Shown here: one piece after another, positions 1-5,427 of the stretch
Layout of the letters: each line of letters opens with the position of its first letter
Position numbering within the stretch: position 1 is the first letter of the stretch
From: Sandaracinaceae bacterium
Lineage (GTDB): Bacteria; Myxococcota_A; Polyangia; Polyangiales; JAFGIB01
Direction of reading: 5' to 3'
Assembly (NCBI GenBank): GCA_017881145.1
Contig: JADGRG010000130.1
Coordinates: 1 to 5,427 of the forward strand
Length of the DNA stretch: 5,427 bases
Notes under the pieces: model-generated
The model's input: only the letters and a program-made list of their open reading frames with translations
Databases searched by the model: none
What the model was told of the DNA's origin: nothing
Made by a program: the position numbers and the translations under genes

Positions 1-1
1 A

Positions 2-1621
2 CAGCTCGGCGAGGCCACGCGCACGATCCGCGATGTCATCACCAGCGGGGTGCAGCAGGCAGCCACCAGCAGCAGTGAAGCGATGAAGCCGCTCTTGCGC
101 GAAGCGATCGCCGACAGCGGCGCGGCGGTGCGCGAACACTTGGGAGCCCTGCGCGAACAACTGAACCGTGAAGTCGAAGATCGCAAGCAGCACCAAAGCA
201 AGGTACAAGAGCTCGCCGAGCGCCAGCTGCAAGAGCTCGCCAACCGCCTGCACGCCGACGCCGCGGGGCGCACGCAGCACGAGGACGCCGTACGCGCGCA
301 GACCACCGAGCACTTAGCGCAGCTGCACCAGCAGCTCGACGCCGACGCCGGCATGCGTCGTGAGCACGAAGCGCAGGTGCGCGCGCAGACTGCCGAGCAC
401 GTGCAGACGCTGCAGCAGAAGCTCGACGCCGACGCCGGCATGCGTCGTGAGCACGAAGCGCAGGTGCGCGCGCAGGTCAGCGAGCACCTGCAAGCGCTCT
501 ATGCGCGTGTCGAGTCGGAATCAGAGGCGCGTCGGCAGCACGACGAGGCGGTGCGCACGCAGCTCGCTACGCAAGTGCGCGCGCTCGAGGCGGGCTTTGA
601 GCAGAGCCGCAGCACACTTGCCGACCTGGAGGCGCAACGCATGCAAGCCCTGCTCGATGGCGAGACCGAACGAGGCCGCTTCTTGGCCGCGCAGTGGCAG
701 GAGCTTGCGCATACGCGCGCCGCGGCCGATGCCGGCTTGTTGTCGCACTTCGAGCATGCGCTTGCGCAAGCCACGTCGCAGCACGGCAAGCGCAGCGAGA
801 CGTTGGCCGAGCGCTTCGAGCAGCTGGCCGAGCGCGTGCAGGCGGCCTTCGAGCAGGCTGGTGACCGCGACCGCGAGCGTGCGGCGGCGCTCCGTGACGT
901 CGGCGCGCGCATGCAGCACGACCTGGCCGAGGCGGCAAGCGTCGTGCGTGAGCGCCTGCAATACAGCGCGCAGGCCGAGGCCACGCAGCAAGCACGCGCG
1001 GAAGAGCTCTTCGCGCGGCTCGGCGAGGCGTCCAAGGTCATCGCAGAGGCGGCGCAGACCCAGGTGGGAGCGCTCGGGCAATTCGTCGAGGCGACCGATG
1101 GGCGTCTGCGCGAAGCCGAGCAGCGCAGCCACGAGCGGCTTGGCGACGTGCTTGCGCAGTGGAGCGCGCTGGGTAGAGAGCAAGCGGAGCGCATCGCGGC
1201 ATTCGAGCAGGCGTTGCTCGGCCAACACGCCAGCAGCGCCAGCGAGTTGGGCCAGCGCTTCACGGACCACGCGGCAGCTTTGCAGGACAAGATCAGCCGC
1301 AGCGCCGAGCTGATCGAGCAGGCCTCGACCCTGCTCCACGGCGGGGGCGCGGAGCTCAGAGCAGTGGCCGAGAGCTTCAGCAGCGCGGTGGCCTCGCAGC
1401 GCGAGGGCGCTCGGCAGTGGCTCGAAGCGCTCGGTGACATCGAGCGCTACGCGCTGGAGGCGGGCGAAGCCGCCGCAGCCGACGCTCTCGGCCAACACCT
1501 GGCGCGCACGCACGAAGTCTTCGACAGGCAATTGCAGTTCCAAGAAGAGCTGATCGCACAGCTGCACGGCATGCGCAGCCGCGAATCGGCCACCGCGACG
1601 AGGCCCGATGCGAGCGCATGA
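2..1621 (+). CDS. DUF802-type coiled-coil protein, C-terminal 539 residues (5' partial); putative motor-tail subunit
   Basis: The frame is open from base 2, so the gene begins upstream. The GTG at 50 lies inside it and is not a likely start. The visible 539 residues are almost wholly helical, rich in Ala, Gln, Glu and Arg, with no membrane segment. Five tandem 29-residue repeats occupy about residues 68-212. Further helical stretches contain spaced W..AL-type segments such as 'QWSALGREQAERI' and 'QWLEALGDIE'. The C-terminus 'LGQHLARTHEVFDRQLQFQ' (from about residue 496) resembles the conserved end of DUF802 proteins as I remember them. DUF802 is a family of unknown function built from repeats. 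From memory, full-length members start with a MotA/TolQ/ExbB-like membrane region, not visible here. The gene overlaps the MotB-like gene by 14 nt, implying translational coupling and a shared complex. I infer that this is the long cytoplasmic tail of a motor-like membrane subunit. Family assignment is fairly sure; function is not. Confidence 0.85.
   Translation, partial: QLGEATRTIRDVITSGVQQAATSSSEAMKPLLREAIADSGAAVREHLGALREQLNREVEDRKQHQSKVQELAERQLQELANRLHADAAGRTQHEDAVRAQTTEHLAQLHQQLDADAGMRREHEAQVRAQTAEHVQTLQQKLDADAGMRREHEAQVRAQVSEHLQALYARVESESEARRQHDEAVRTQLATQVRALEAGFEQSRSTLADLEAQRMQALLDGETERGRFLAAQWQELAHTRAAADAGLLSHFEHALAQATSQHGKRSETLAERFEQLAERVQAAFEQAGDRDRERAAALRDVGARMQHDLAEAASVVRERLQYSAQAEATQQARAEELFARLGEASKVIAEAAQTQVGALGQFVEATDGRLREAEQRSHERLGDVLAQWSALGREQAERIAAFEQALLGQHASSASELGQRFTDHAAALQDKISRSAELIEQASTLLHGGGAELRAVAESFSSAVASQREGARQWLEALGDIERYALEAGEAAAADALGQHLARTHEVFDRQLQFQEELIAQLHGMRSRESATATRPDASA
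203..637 (+). repeat. Five tandem 87-bp (29-codon) repeats in the DUF802 gene
   Basis: Units start at 203, 290, 377, 464 and 551. Each begins with codons for V-(R/Q)-x-(Q/L) and most end in a (R/Q)-x-H-(E/D)-x pattern. The second and third units are the most alike: 334-388 and 421-475 are identical over 55 bp, exactly 87 bp apart. The first and last units are more diverged, and a shorter, degenerate version (about 25 residues) precedes the array. A period of 29 residues equals 11+11+7, compatible with a continuous coiled coil mixing hendecads and a heptad. The near-identity of the central copies suggests recent duplication or gene conversion. Confidence 0.9.
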
Positions 1622-2258
1622 CGAAGAAGACGCGCCGCCGATCTGGGCGGCCATCAGCGACTTGATGGCCTGCTTGTTCGGGCTCTTCGTGCTCTTCTTC
1701 GTGTGGATGGTGATGACCCAGGTCGTGCTGGGCCGGGACCTCGCGAGCGAGCGCGCACGCTTGGTGCAAACCCGCGCCAAGCTCAGTGCGCTGGAGAGCG
1801 CGCTGGCGGGTCCGCTCGCCTCGGGTCTGATCACGCTGGTCGACGGACGCATCGGCATTCGCGGCGCCGTGCTCTTCGAAACGAACGAAGCCAAGCTGCG
1901 CGCACAGGGCCGTGAGCTGCTCAAAGCGCTGGCGGCGCCGCTCGGCACCTATCTGAAGCAGAACGAAGTCGCACTGATGATCAGCGGCTTCACCGACGAC
2001 AAGCAGCTCAAGGTCAACGGCACGTTCGCCGACAACTGGGAGCTCTCGGCGCAGCGCGCCCTCACCGTCACGCGTACGCTGATCGAAGCCGGCCTACCGG
2101 GCGATTCGCTGATCGCAGCGGGCTTCGGCGAGCATCACCCCATCGCCCCGAACGACAATGACGAAGAGCGTGCGCAAAATCGCCGCGTCGAGATCTCTGC
2201 CGTGCCGCGACCCGAGAGCTTCCGCGCGCGCGCCGCAAAGGTAGAGGCCGCGCCGTGA
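1608..2258 (+). CDS. OmpA family / MotB-ZorB-like peptidoglycan-binding stator protein
   Basis: This 216-residue protein has a short cytoplasmic N-terminus, one membrane helix (about residues 19-37, 'LMACLFGLFVLFFVWMV') and an OmpA-like domain (about 83-198). Asp18, just before the helix in 'AISDLMACLF', sits where MotB and ZorB carry the ion-binding Asp. The OmpA domain shows 'ISGFTDD' (125-131, Phe replacing the usual His), 'NWELSAQRA' (143-151) and 'NRRVEI' (191-196), which fit MotB better than Pal. A helical linker of about 45 residues joins helix and domain. The family anchors a motor to peptidoglycan while the helix pairs with a MotA/ZorA-type partner, so the protein should sit in the inner membrane. 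ATG 1608 is preferred because the next in-frame Met is Met20, inside the membrane helix. A weak GAGG lies at 1600-1603. It overlaps the DUF802 gene by 14 nt and the DUF2894 gene by 4 nt. A specific role (defence, envelope or transport) cannot be read from the sequence. Confidence 0.92.
   Translation: MRAHDEEDAPPIWAAISDLMACLFGLFVLFFVWMVMTQVVLGRDLASERARLVQTRAKLSALESALAGPLASGLITLVDGRIGIRGAVLFETNEAKLRAQGRELLKALAAPLGTYLKQNEVALMISGFTDDKQLKVNGTFADNWELSAQRALTVTRTLIEAGLPGDSLIAAGFGEHHPIAPNDNDEERAQNRRVEISAVPRPESFRARAAKVEAAP
2238..2247 (+). promoter_or_regulatory. Ribosome binding site supporting the GTG start at 2255
   Basis: The purine-rich stretch 'aaggtagagg' ends 7 nt before GTG 2255. That GTG shares bases with the upstream TGA stop (2256-2258), a GTGA overlap typical of translational coupling. 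No ATG lies near in this frame, so this site decides the start. Confidence 0.6.
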
Positions 2259-3040
2259 GCGAGTCGGACCCGCAGGCGCCGCCGCCCGAGCCCACCGCGC
2301 GACAAGCCGCGGCCAGGCTGCTCGCGGAGCTTCGCGCAGCCGGTGCTTCGCGCTGGGATGCGCCGGGCCTCGCCGTCGTAGATCGCTTGCTCGCGCAGGC
2401 CGAACAGGCGCCTGTGGCGCTGGCTGCGCATCTTTCCGAGCGCGCGTACGCGCACGCGCAGCAGCTGCAGCAGGACTTCGACAAGACTCGTGAGCGCGGC
2501 GCGCACGCGCTTACGCGACTGCAAGCTGCCGAGCATCCGGCACAGCAGCTGGTCGCGCAGGCCCTGGCACGCGGGGACACGTTCTTGCCGCGCCGTCTCT
2601 TACGCCGCGCACCCCAAGCCAGCCCACGCCTGCGCGACGAGCTGCGGCAGAACCTCACCAGGCAGCTCGACGCCCAGGCGGAGGCGCGCGGCATCAGCTC
2701 TCCTGGTCTCATCGAGTCACCCGTCGCGCAGAGCAGGTCGTCCAGATCGTCAACGCGTCCACTCGCGATGGCGCAATCGCTCTATCGCGACGCAGCCGCA
2801 GGCGCCACCGCGCGCATGACCTTGGCCAAGACGGCCGCGAGCGTGCCGCAGGACGCGGGGCGCTACCACGCGGTCCACGTAGGTGCTCGCACCTTGGAAG
2901 AGGCGGCGCGCTATCCCGACTATCTGAAAACCATACTGGGCCGCCTCGAGACACTTGGGGTGCTGTGGCACCACGGCGCACTCACGCCCGCAGCCAAACC
3001 CAAGCGCTCCGCGCGCGGCAGCACAAAAGTCGAGCGCTAA
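2255..3040 (+). CDS. DUF2894 family protein
   Basis: This 261-residue, Ala/Arg-rich protein has no signal peptide and no membrane helix, so it is probably cytoplasmic. The N-terminal two thirds are helical ('RQAAARLLAELRAAG', 'QLQQDFDKTRERGAHALTRLQ') and are followed by a Ser/Arg-rich hinge (about residues 149-172). The C-terminal domain from about residue 173 has 'YRDAAAGATARMTLAKTAA', 'PQDAGRYHAVHVGARTLEEA' (from 198) and 'YPDYLKTILGRLETLGVLW' (220-238). I recognise these as the conserved C-terminal signature of DUF2894, a proteobacterial family of unknown function that from memory travels with DUF802 and OmpA-like genes. It starts at GTG 2255, overlapping the previous stop by 4 nt, and is probably the last gene of the operon. 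A basic tail (about 246-261) ends the protein. The likely role is a soluble partner of the membrane motor-like pair, inferred only from co-location. Confidence 0.82.
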   Translation: MSESDPQAPPPEPTARQAAARLLAELRAAGASRWDAPGLAVVDRLLAQAEQAPVALAAHLSERAYAHAQQLQQDFDKTRERGAHALTRLQAAEHPAQQLVAQALARGDTFLPRRLLRRAPQASPRLRDELRQNLTRQLDAQAEARGISSPGLIESPVAQSRSSRSSTRPLAMAQSLYRDAAAGATARMTLAKTAASVPQDAGRYHAVHVGARTLEEAARYPDYLKTILGRLETLGVLWHHGALTPAAKPKRSARGSTKVER

Positions 3041-3419
3041 CGCAGTCTTCTGGCGCCGACTACCGTGCCTGAACCATGGATCGTTGAGGGCGCTCGCGTG
3101 AAACCACACGCTTACATCAAGGCTGGGTGCGATGAACCTCGGCTCGAGGTGCGCCTGAACGGCGGAAGGCCAAGTCAGCGTGTCGTTCACTGGGTGCTCC
3201 TTTCGCCGCCCGGAACCCGAGCGCAGCAGGGTGCGTAGAGCGAAGTGACATACATCGGCTCGCTCGAGACATGCGCGGGGCCGGTTCTCGGCGCTCCGGG
3301 CACACGCTATGAATACCGGCTGCCGCCTGTACATATTAGTGACAGACAGCCGTTCTTGGGATGAACGTGCAGAAAAGTAGACCAAAGTTCAGAGCAAATC
3401 TCAAGAAAGAGTGGATTCA
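3041..3419 (+). other. 379-bp intergenic region without a convincing gene
   Basis: No recognised coding sequence, RNA gene or clear terminator is present. A short stem (3096-3100 with 3107-3111, 6-nt loop) lies after the DUF2894 stop but has no T-run. The first part is GC-rich and leaves frames open on both strands: GTG 3065 or 3098 to TAG 3238 on the + strand, and a frame from 3385 leftward on the - strand. Neither translation resembles a known protein. The last 60 bases (3361-3420) are AT-rich, 23 of 60 being G or C by hand count. They must hold the leader of the next gene, though I see no good sigma70 -35/-10 pair. It could be a degenerate gene remnant or simple spacer. Confidence 0.5.
3404..3411 (+). 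promoter_or_regulatory. Ribosome binding site of the secreted modular protein gene
   Basis: The purine tract 'agaaagag' ends 8 nt before ATG 3420. It is an imperfect Shine-Dalgarno match with good spacing, and it supports ATG 3420, which directly precedes a well-formed signal peptide. Confidence 0.5.
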
Positions 3420-5427
3420 ATGAAACGCTCCGTTCTACGGACGGTAATCCTGGCAACGTTGTGCGTCATCCCCATGAGCTCGGCGCTGGCGGATTTCAGC
3501 AATGTTGAATGTAGAGATTACTACGGAACCGCATCGGTCTCCGGCGATACAAGGATCACTGGCAGAACATTCAGTAACGACGCTTACAAAAGCGTCTCCT
3601 ATAGCAATCTGTCGAATTCCAGTAGTTATAATAACGTGGCTGCTGCCGTTCTGGAATTTCAGCCTAATGTTGGCTATGGCGATGGGCCTGTAAGCGTTTA
3701 CAATGGCCCCAGCGGCACAATGCGAGCAATTAATAGCGGCAGCGGCGGATGGGCTGCAGGATTTTGGTCGGATCAGATCTATGGCGATCCCAAGTCGACG
3801 GAACTGACCATTGACAATTACGGTACCGCGTATGGTGAAGGCCAAGCTACCGGATTCGGCCTGTATAACTACAGTCTTTATGGCGGAGCAAAGATAAGCA
3901 ACCATTCCGGCGCCACTTCCAGCGCCAAGGCGAAGGGCTTGTCCGTAGGAATTAACAGCCTCTGCTACTATGGCGCCATAGACTTTGTGAATGACGGGAC
4001 GGTTACCAGCACTGCCTCGGGGGCTGCTTCAGGTGACACTACGTCCTATGGCATCAACCTGTTCACGTATGATAACTCCTCTTCTGCTGCAGCGCCGCTC
4101 CACTGCGTGAACACGGGAACGGTCCAGGGCAGCATCACCGGCAGCGGGACGAATCACTGCTATGGCATGTTTGTCTGGGCGCAAGGCGGCGAGATGAGGC
4201 TGGTTAATAAGGGCACCATTGCCGGAACCGCTTCCGGCAATGCCGAAGGCGTCTATTGCGGCAGTAACTACGGCAACGATTACGTGGAAAACACGGGCCA
4301 GATGGTGGGCAGCGGGGGGCCCGGTTACGGGTTAGGCATGGAGAATGACTCGGGCGGCACCATGACCTTGGTGAATAGCGGGACGATATCCAATGACGCC
4401 ACATCGGGGCAGGGACAAGACGGCATCTATGGTGGAATGGGCCTGGTGCTTTGGGTGAACTCGGGGCCGACTAATATTACCAACACAGCAACAGGGAAAA
4501 TCCACGGCGGTAATATGGGCATTTGGGCCGGAGTTTACGGTGGGCCCATAACAATCTACAACTATGGTGACATTTCAGGCGGCGGCAGCGAGGCCATGCA
4601 TTTGGGGGACGGCAGCGACACGGTGTGTCTTAACGGGTCGGCAACAGTTACCGGCGTGATGAATGGCGCCAATGGCACCAACTCGTTGATAATCAATCTC
4701 GATGGCACGCTTGAACATGTCAATGGCAATGCCGCCAAGAGTGGCCCCAACCTTTCAGCATACGGCTTGGGCACGTCGGGGAGCATCGTGGTTTCCGGAA
4801 AGACGTATTCCTGGCAGAACTTCAATGTGTCCGGCACCGTCGCCTCCGGGCGCTCGGCCGGCACGCCATACTCAGGCAGCCCAGTGGCGATGCCCGGCAC
4901 GATTCAGGCCGAGGACTTCGACAACGGTGGCGAGTGCAGCGCGTATCACGACACGGACACGACCAACACCGGCGGCGCCTATCGTACGACCGGAGTCGAC
5001 GTCGAACCGACGGCCGACGCTGGTGGCGGCTACGATGTCGGCTGGACGGCAGCGGGCGAGTGGCTCAACTACACTGTCAACGTTGCATCGGCGGGGACGT
5101 ACACGCTGCAGATGCGCGTCGCCAGCAACGGCGACGGCGGCACGTTCCATGTCGAGTTCAATGGTACGAACGCGACCGGCACCATGACCGTGCCGAATAC
5201 GGGCGACCTGCAGACGTATCAGACGATCGCCGCGGGCGTGAACTTATCGGCCGGCACGCAAGTGATGCGGCTCGTTATGGACAGCACGGGCAGTCGCGGC
5301 TTTGTAGGCAATTTCAACTGGCTCAGCGTGACCGGAAGCACCGGCTCCGGCGGGTCGACCGGCAGTGGAGGTGCGAGCGGTAGTGGAGGTGCCAGCGGCA
5401 GTGGAGGTGCCAGCGGCAGCGGAGGTG
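3420..5427 (+). CDS. Exported modular protein: signal peptide, beta-helix repeats, CBM6 domain, Gly/Ser linker (3' partial)
   Basis: I translated this frame by hand: 669 codons without a stop, running off the right edge. Residues 1-24 are a Sec signal peptide (basic 'MKRSVLR', hydrophobic core, 'SSALA' before Asp25). Residues 26-480 are rich in Gly, Ser, Thr and Asn with an imperfect 'N-x-G-(T/x)-I' motif; its Asn falls at 133, 161, 191, 231, 263, 291, 319, 355 and 381, about one per 26-40 residues, like autotransporter beta-helix rungs. 'LGDGSDTVCLNGSATVTG' (395-412) matches the typical end of such passengers. Residues 489-638 fit CBM6: 'PGTIQAEDF', 'AYHDTDTTNTGGAYR', 'GGGYDVGWTAAGEWLNYTV', 'AGTYTLQMRVAS' and a final 'GNFNWLSVT'. 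Glu498, Tyr521, Trp548 and Asn633 sit where CBM6 modules place calcium- or sugar-contacting residues. A GSGGAS linker follows, so another domain, catalytic or anchoring, should lie beyond the window. The role is probably binding or attacking a polysaccharide outside the cell; the beta-helix could be a lyase-like fold or an adhesin, which I cannot decide. Confidence 0.88.
   Translation, partial: MKRSVLRTVILATLCVIPMSSALADFSNVECRDYYGTASVSGDTRITGRTFSNDAYKSVSYSNLSNSSSYNNVAAAVLEFQPNVGYGDGPVSVYNGPSGTMRAINSGSGGWAAGFWSDQIYGDPKSTELTIDNYGTAYGEGQATGFGLYNYSLYGGAKISNHSGATSSAKAKGLSVGINSLCYYGAIDFVNDGTVTSTASGAASGDTTSYGINLFTYDNSSSAAAPLHCVNTGTVQGSITGSGTNHCYGMFVWAQGGEMRLVNKGTIAGTASGNAEGVYCGSNYGNDYVENTGQMVGSGGPGYGLGMENDSGGTMTLVNSGTISNDATSGQGQDGIYGGMGLVLWVNSGPTNITNTATGKIHGGNMGIWAGVYGGPITIYNYGDISGGGSEAMHLGDGSDTVCLNGSATVTGVMNGANGTNSLIINLDGTLEHVNGNAAKSGPNLSAYGLGTSGSIVVSGKTYSWQNFNVSGTVASGRSAGTPYSGSPVAMPGTIQAEDFDNGGECSAYHDTDTTNTGGAYRTTGVDVEPTADAGGGYDVGWTAAGEWLNYTVNVASAGTYTLQMRVASNGDGGTFHVEFNGTNATGTMTVPNTGDLQTYQTIAAGVNLSAGTQVMRLVMDSTGSRGFVGNFNWLSVTGSTGSGGSTGSGGASGSGGASGSGGASGSGG
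4217..4242. repeat. Perfect 11-bp inverted repeat with 4-nt loop inside the beta-helix coding region
   Basis: The left arm 'cattgccggaa' (4217-4227) and right arm 'ttccggcaatg' (4232-4242) are exact reverse complements around the loop 'ccgc'. It lies in codons for the T-I-A-G-T-A-S-G-N-A stretch. No T-run follows on either side, so it is not a standard intrinsic terminator. It may be chance arising from Gly/Ala/Ser-rich coding. Confidence 0.75.
5343..5427 (+). repeat. 18-bp tandem repeats encoding a GSGGAS linker
   Basis: Units at 5361-5378, 5379-5396 and 5397-5414, with a partial one at 5415-5427, share the pattern 'ggcagtggaggtgccagc' with few changes. A diverged unit at 5343-5360 (GSGGST) precedes them. 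The array continues past the edge. It encodes a flexible Gly/Ser/Ala linker after the CBM6 module, as is common between domains of secreted polysaccharide-active proteins. It is prone to copy-number change by slippage, always in frame because the unit is a multiple of three. Confidence 0.9.

Noticed and set aside
360..1313. A + strand frame of 317 codons inside the DUF802 gene
   Set aside because: Its product is extremely rich in Arg and Ser, typical of an out-of-frame reading of Ala/Gln/Glu-rich codons.
50..1621. A complete gene starting at GTG 50
   Set aside because: The same frame is open back to base 2 with similar helical coding content, so the GTG is internal and the gene is 5' truncated by the window.
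499..1948. Long minus-strand frames under the DUF802 gene (for example 499-1440 and 521-1948)
   Set aside because: They are shadows of GC-rich coding sequence. Their translations are low-complexity Ser/Arg/Ala/Cys or Leu/Arg-rich, and the + strand holds recognisable families.
3096..3111. A possible terminator hairpin after the DUF2894 gene
   Set aside because: The stem is only 5 bp with no following T-run, so it does not support an intrinsic terminator.
3065..3238. A small + strand ORF (GTG 3065 or 3098 to TAG 3238)
   Set aside because: No clear ribosome site, no recognisable product, and the length is expected by chance in GC-rich DNA.
2750..3385. A minus-strand frame of 211 codons across the DUF2894 end and the intergenic region
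   Set aside because: A large part is antisense to DUF2894, no family is recognised, and no good ribosome site is evident.
3435..3905. A minus-strand frame of 156 codons
   Set aside because: It is antisense to the signal peptide and beta-helix start of the secreted protein, whose frame is continuous for 669 codons with clear domains.
4702..5383. Two + strand frames (4702-5187 and 4934-5383) and minus-strand frames over the CBM6 region
   Set aside because: They are Arg-rich shadows. The CBM6 motifs are in the frame that starts at 3420.
5361..5427. A CRISPR-like array
   Set aside because: The units are contiguous 18-bp codon repeats without spacers, in frame with the upstream protein.

Overview
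The window looks like chromosome from a high-GC proteobacterium. The best guess is a beta- or gamma-proteobacterium such as Burkholderiales or Xanthomonadaceae/Lysobacteraceae, because the first three genes form the DUF802 / OmpA-like / DUF2894 set I associate with those groups. This assignment is from memory of the families, not from a search. All four genes I can support are on the + strand.

Region 1 (2-3040) is a tightly packed three-gene operon: the 3' part of a DUF802 coiled-coil protein, an inner-membrane OmpA/MotB-like protein overlapping it by 14 nt, and a DUF2894 protein whose GTG start overlaps the previous stop by 4 nt. The MotB-like gene has the hallmarks of an ion-driven motor stator: one N-terminal membrane helix led by an Asp, then a peptidoglycan-binding OmpA domain with MotB-type motifs. 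From recollection, full-length DUF802 proteins carry a MotA/TolQ/ExbB-like membrane region at the N-terminus, which lies outside this window. The set therefore looks like a ZorAB-type or MotAB-type motor with a very long helical cytoplasmic tail. The tail shows a striking 29-residue tandem repeat.

Region 2 (3041-3419) holds no convincing gene. It is GC-rich at first and becomes AT-rich just before the next gene, where it must supply that gene's leader.

Region 3 (3420-5427, running off the right edge) is one long uninterrupted reading frame of at least 669 codons. It encodes an exported modular protein: signal peptide, an autotransporter-like beta-helical repeat region (about residues 26-480), a CBM6 carbohydrate-binding module (about 489-638), and the start of a Gly/Ser/Ala linker made of 18-bp tandem repeats. 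The beta-helix half is clearly lower in GC than the CBM6 half and the upstream operon, which suggests a chimeric gene that was at least partly acquired. Its C-terminal partner domain lies beyond the window.

The operon and the secreted protein show no evident functional link. They are separated by 379 bp and differ in composition.
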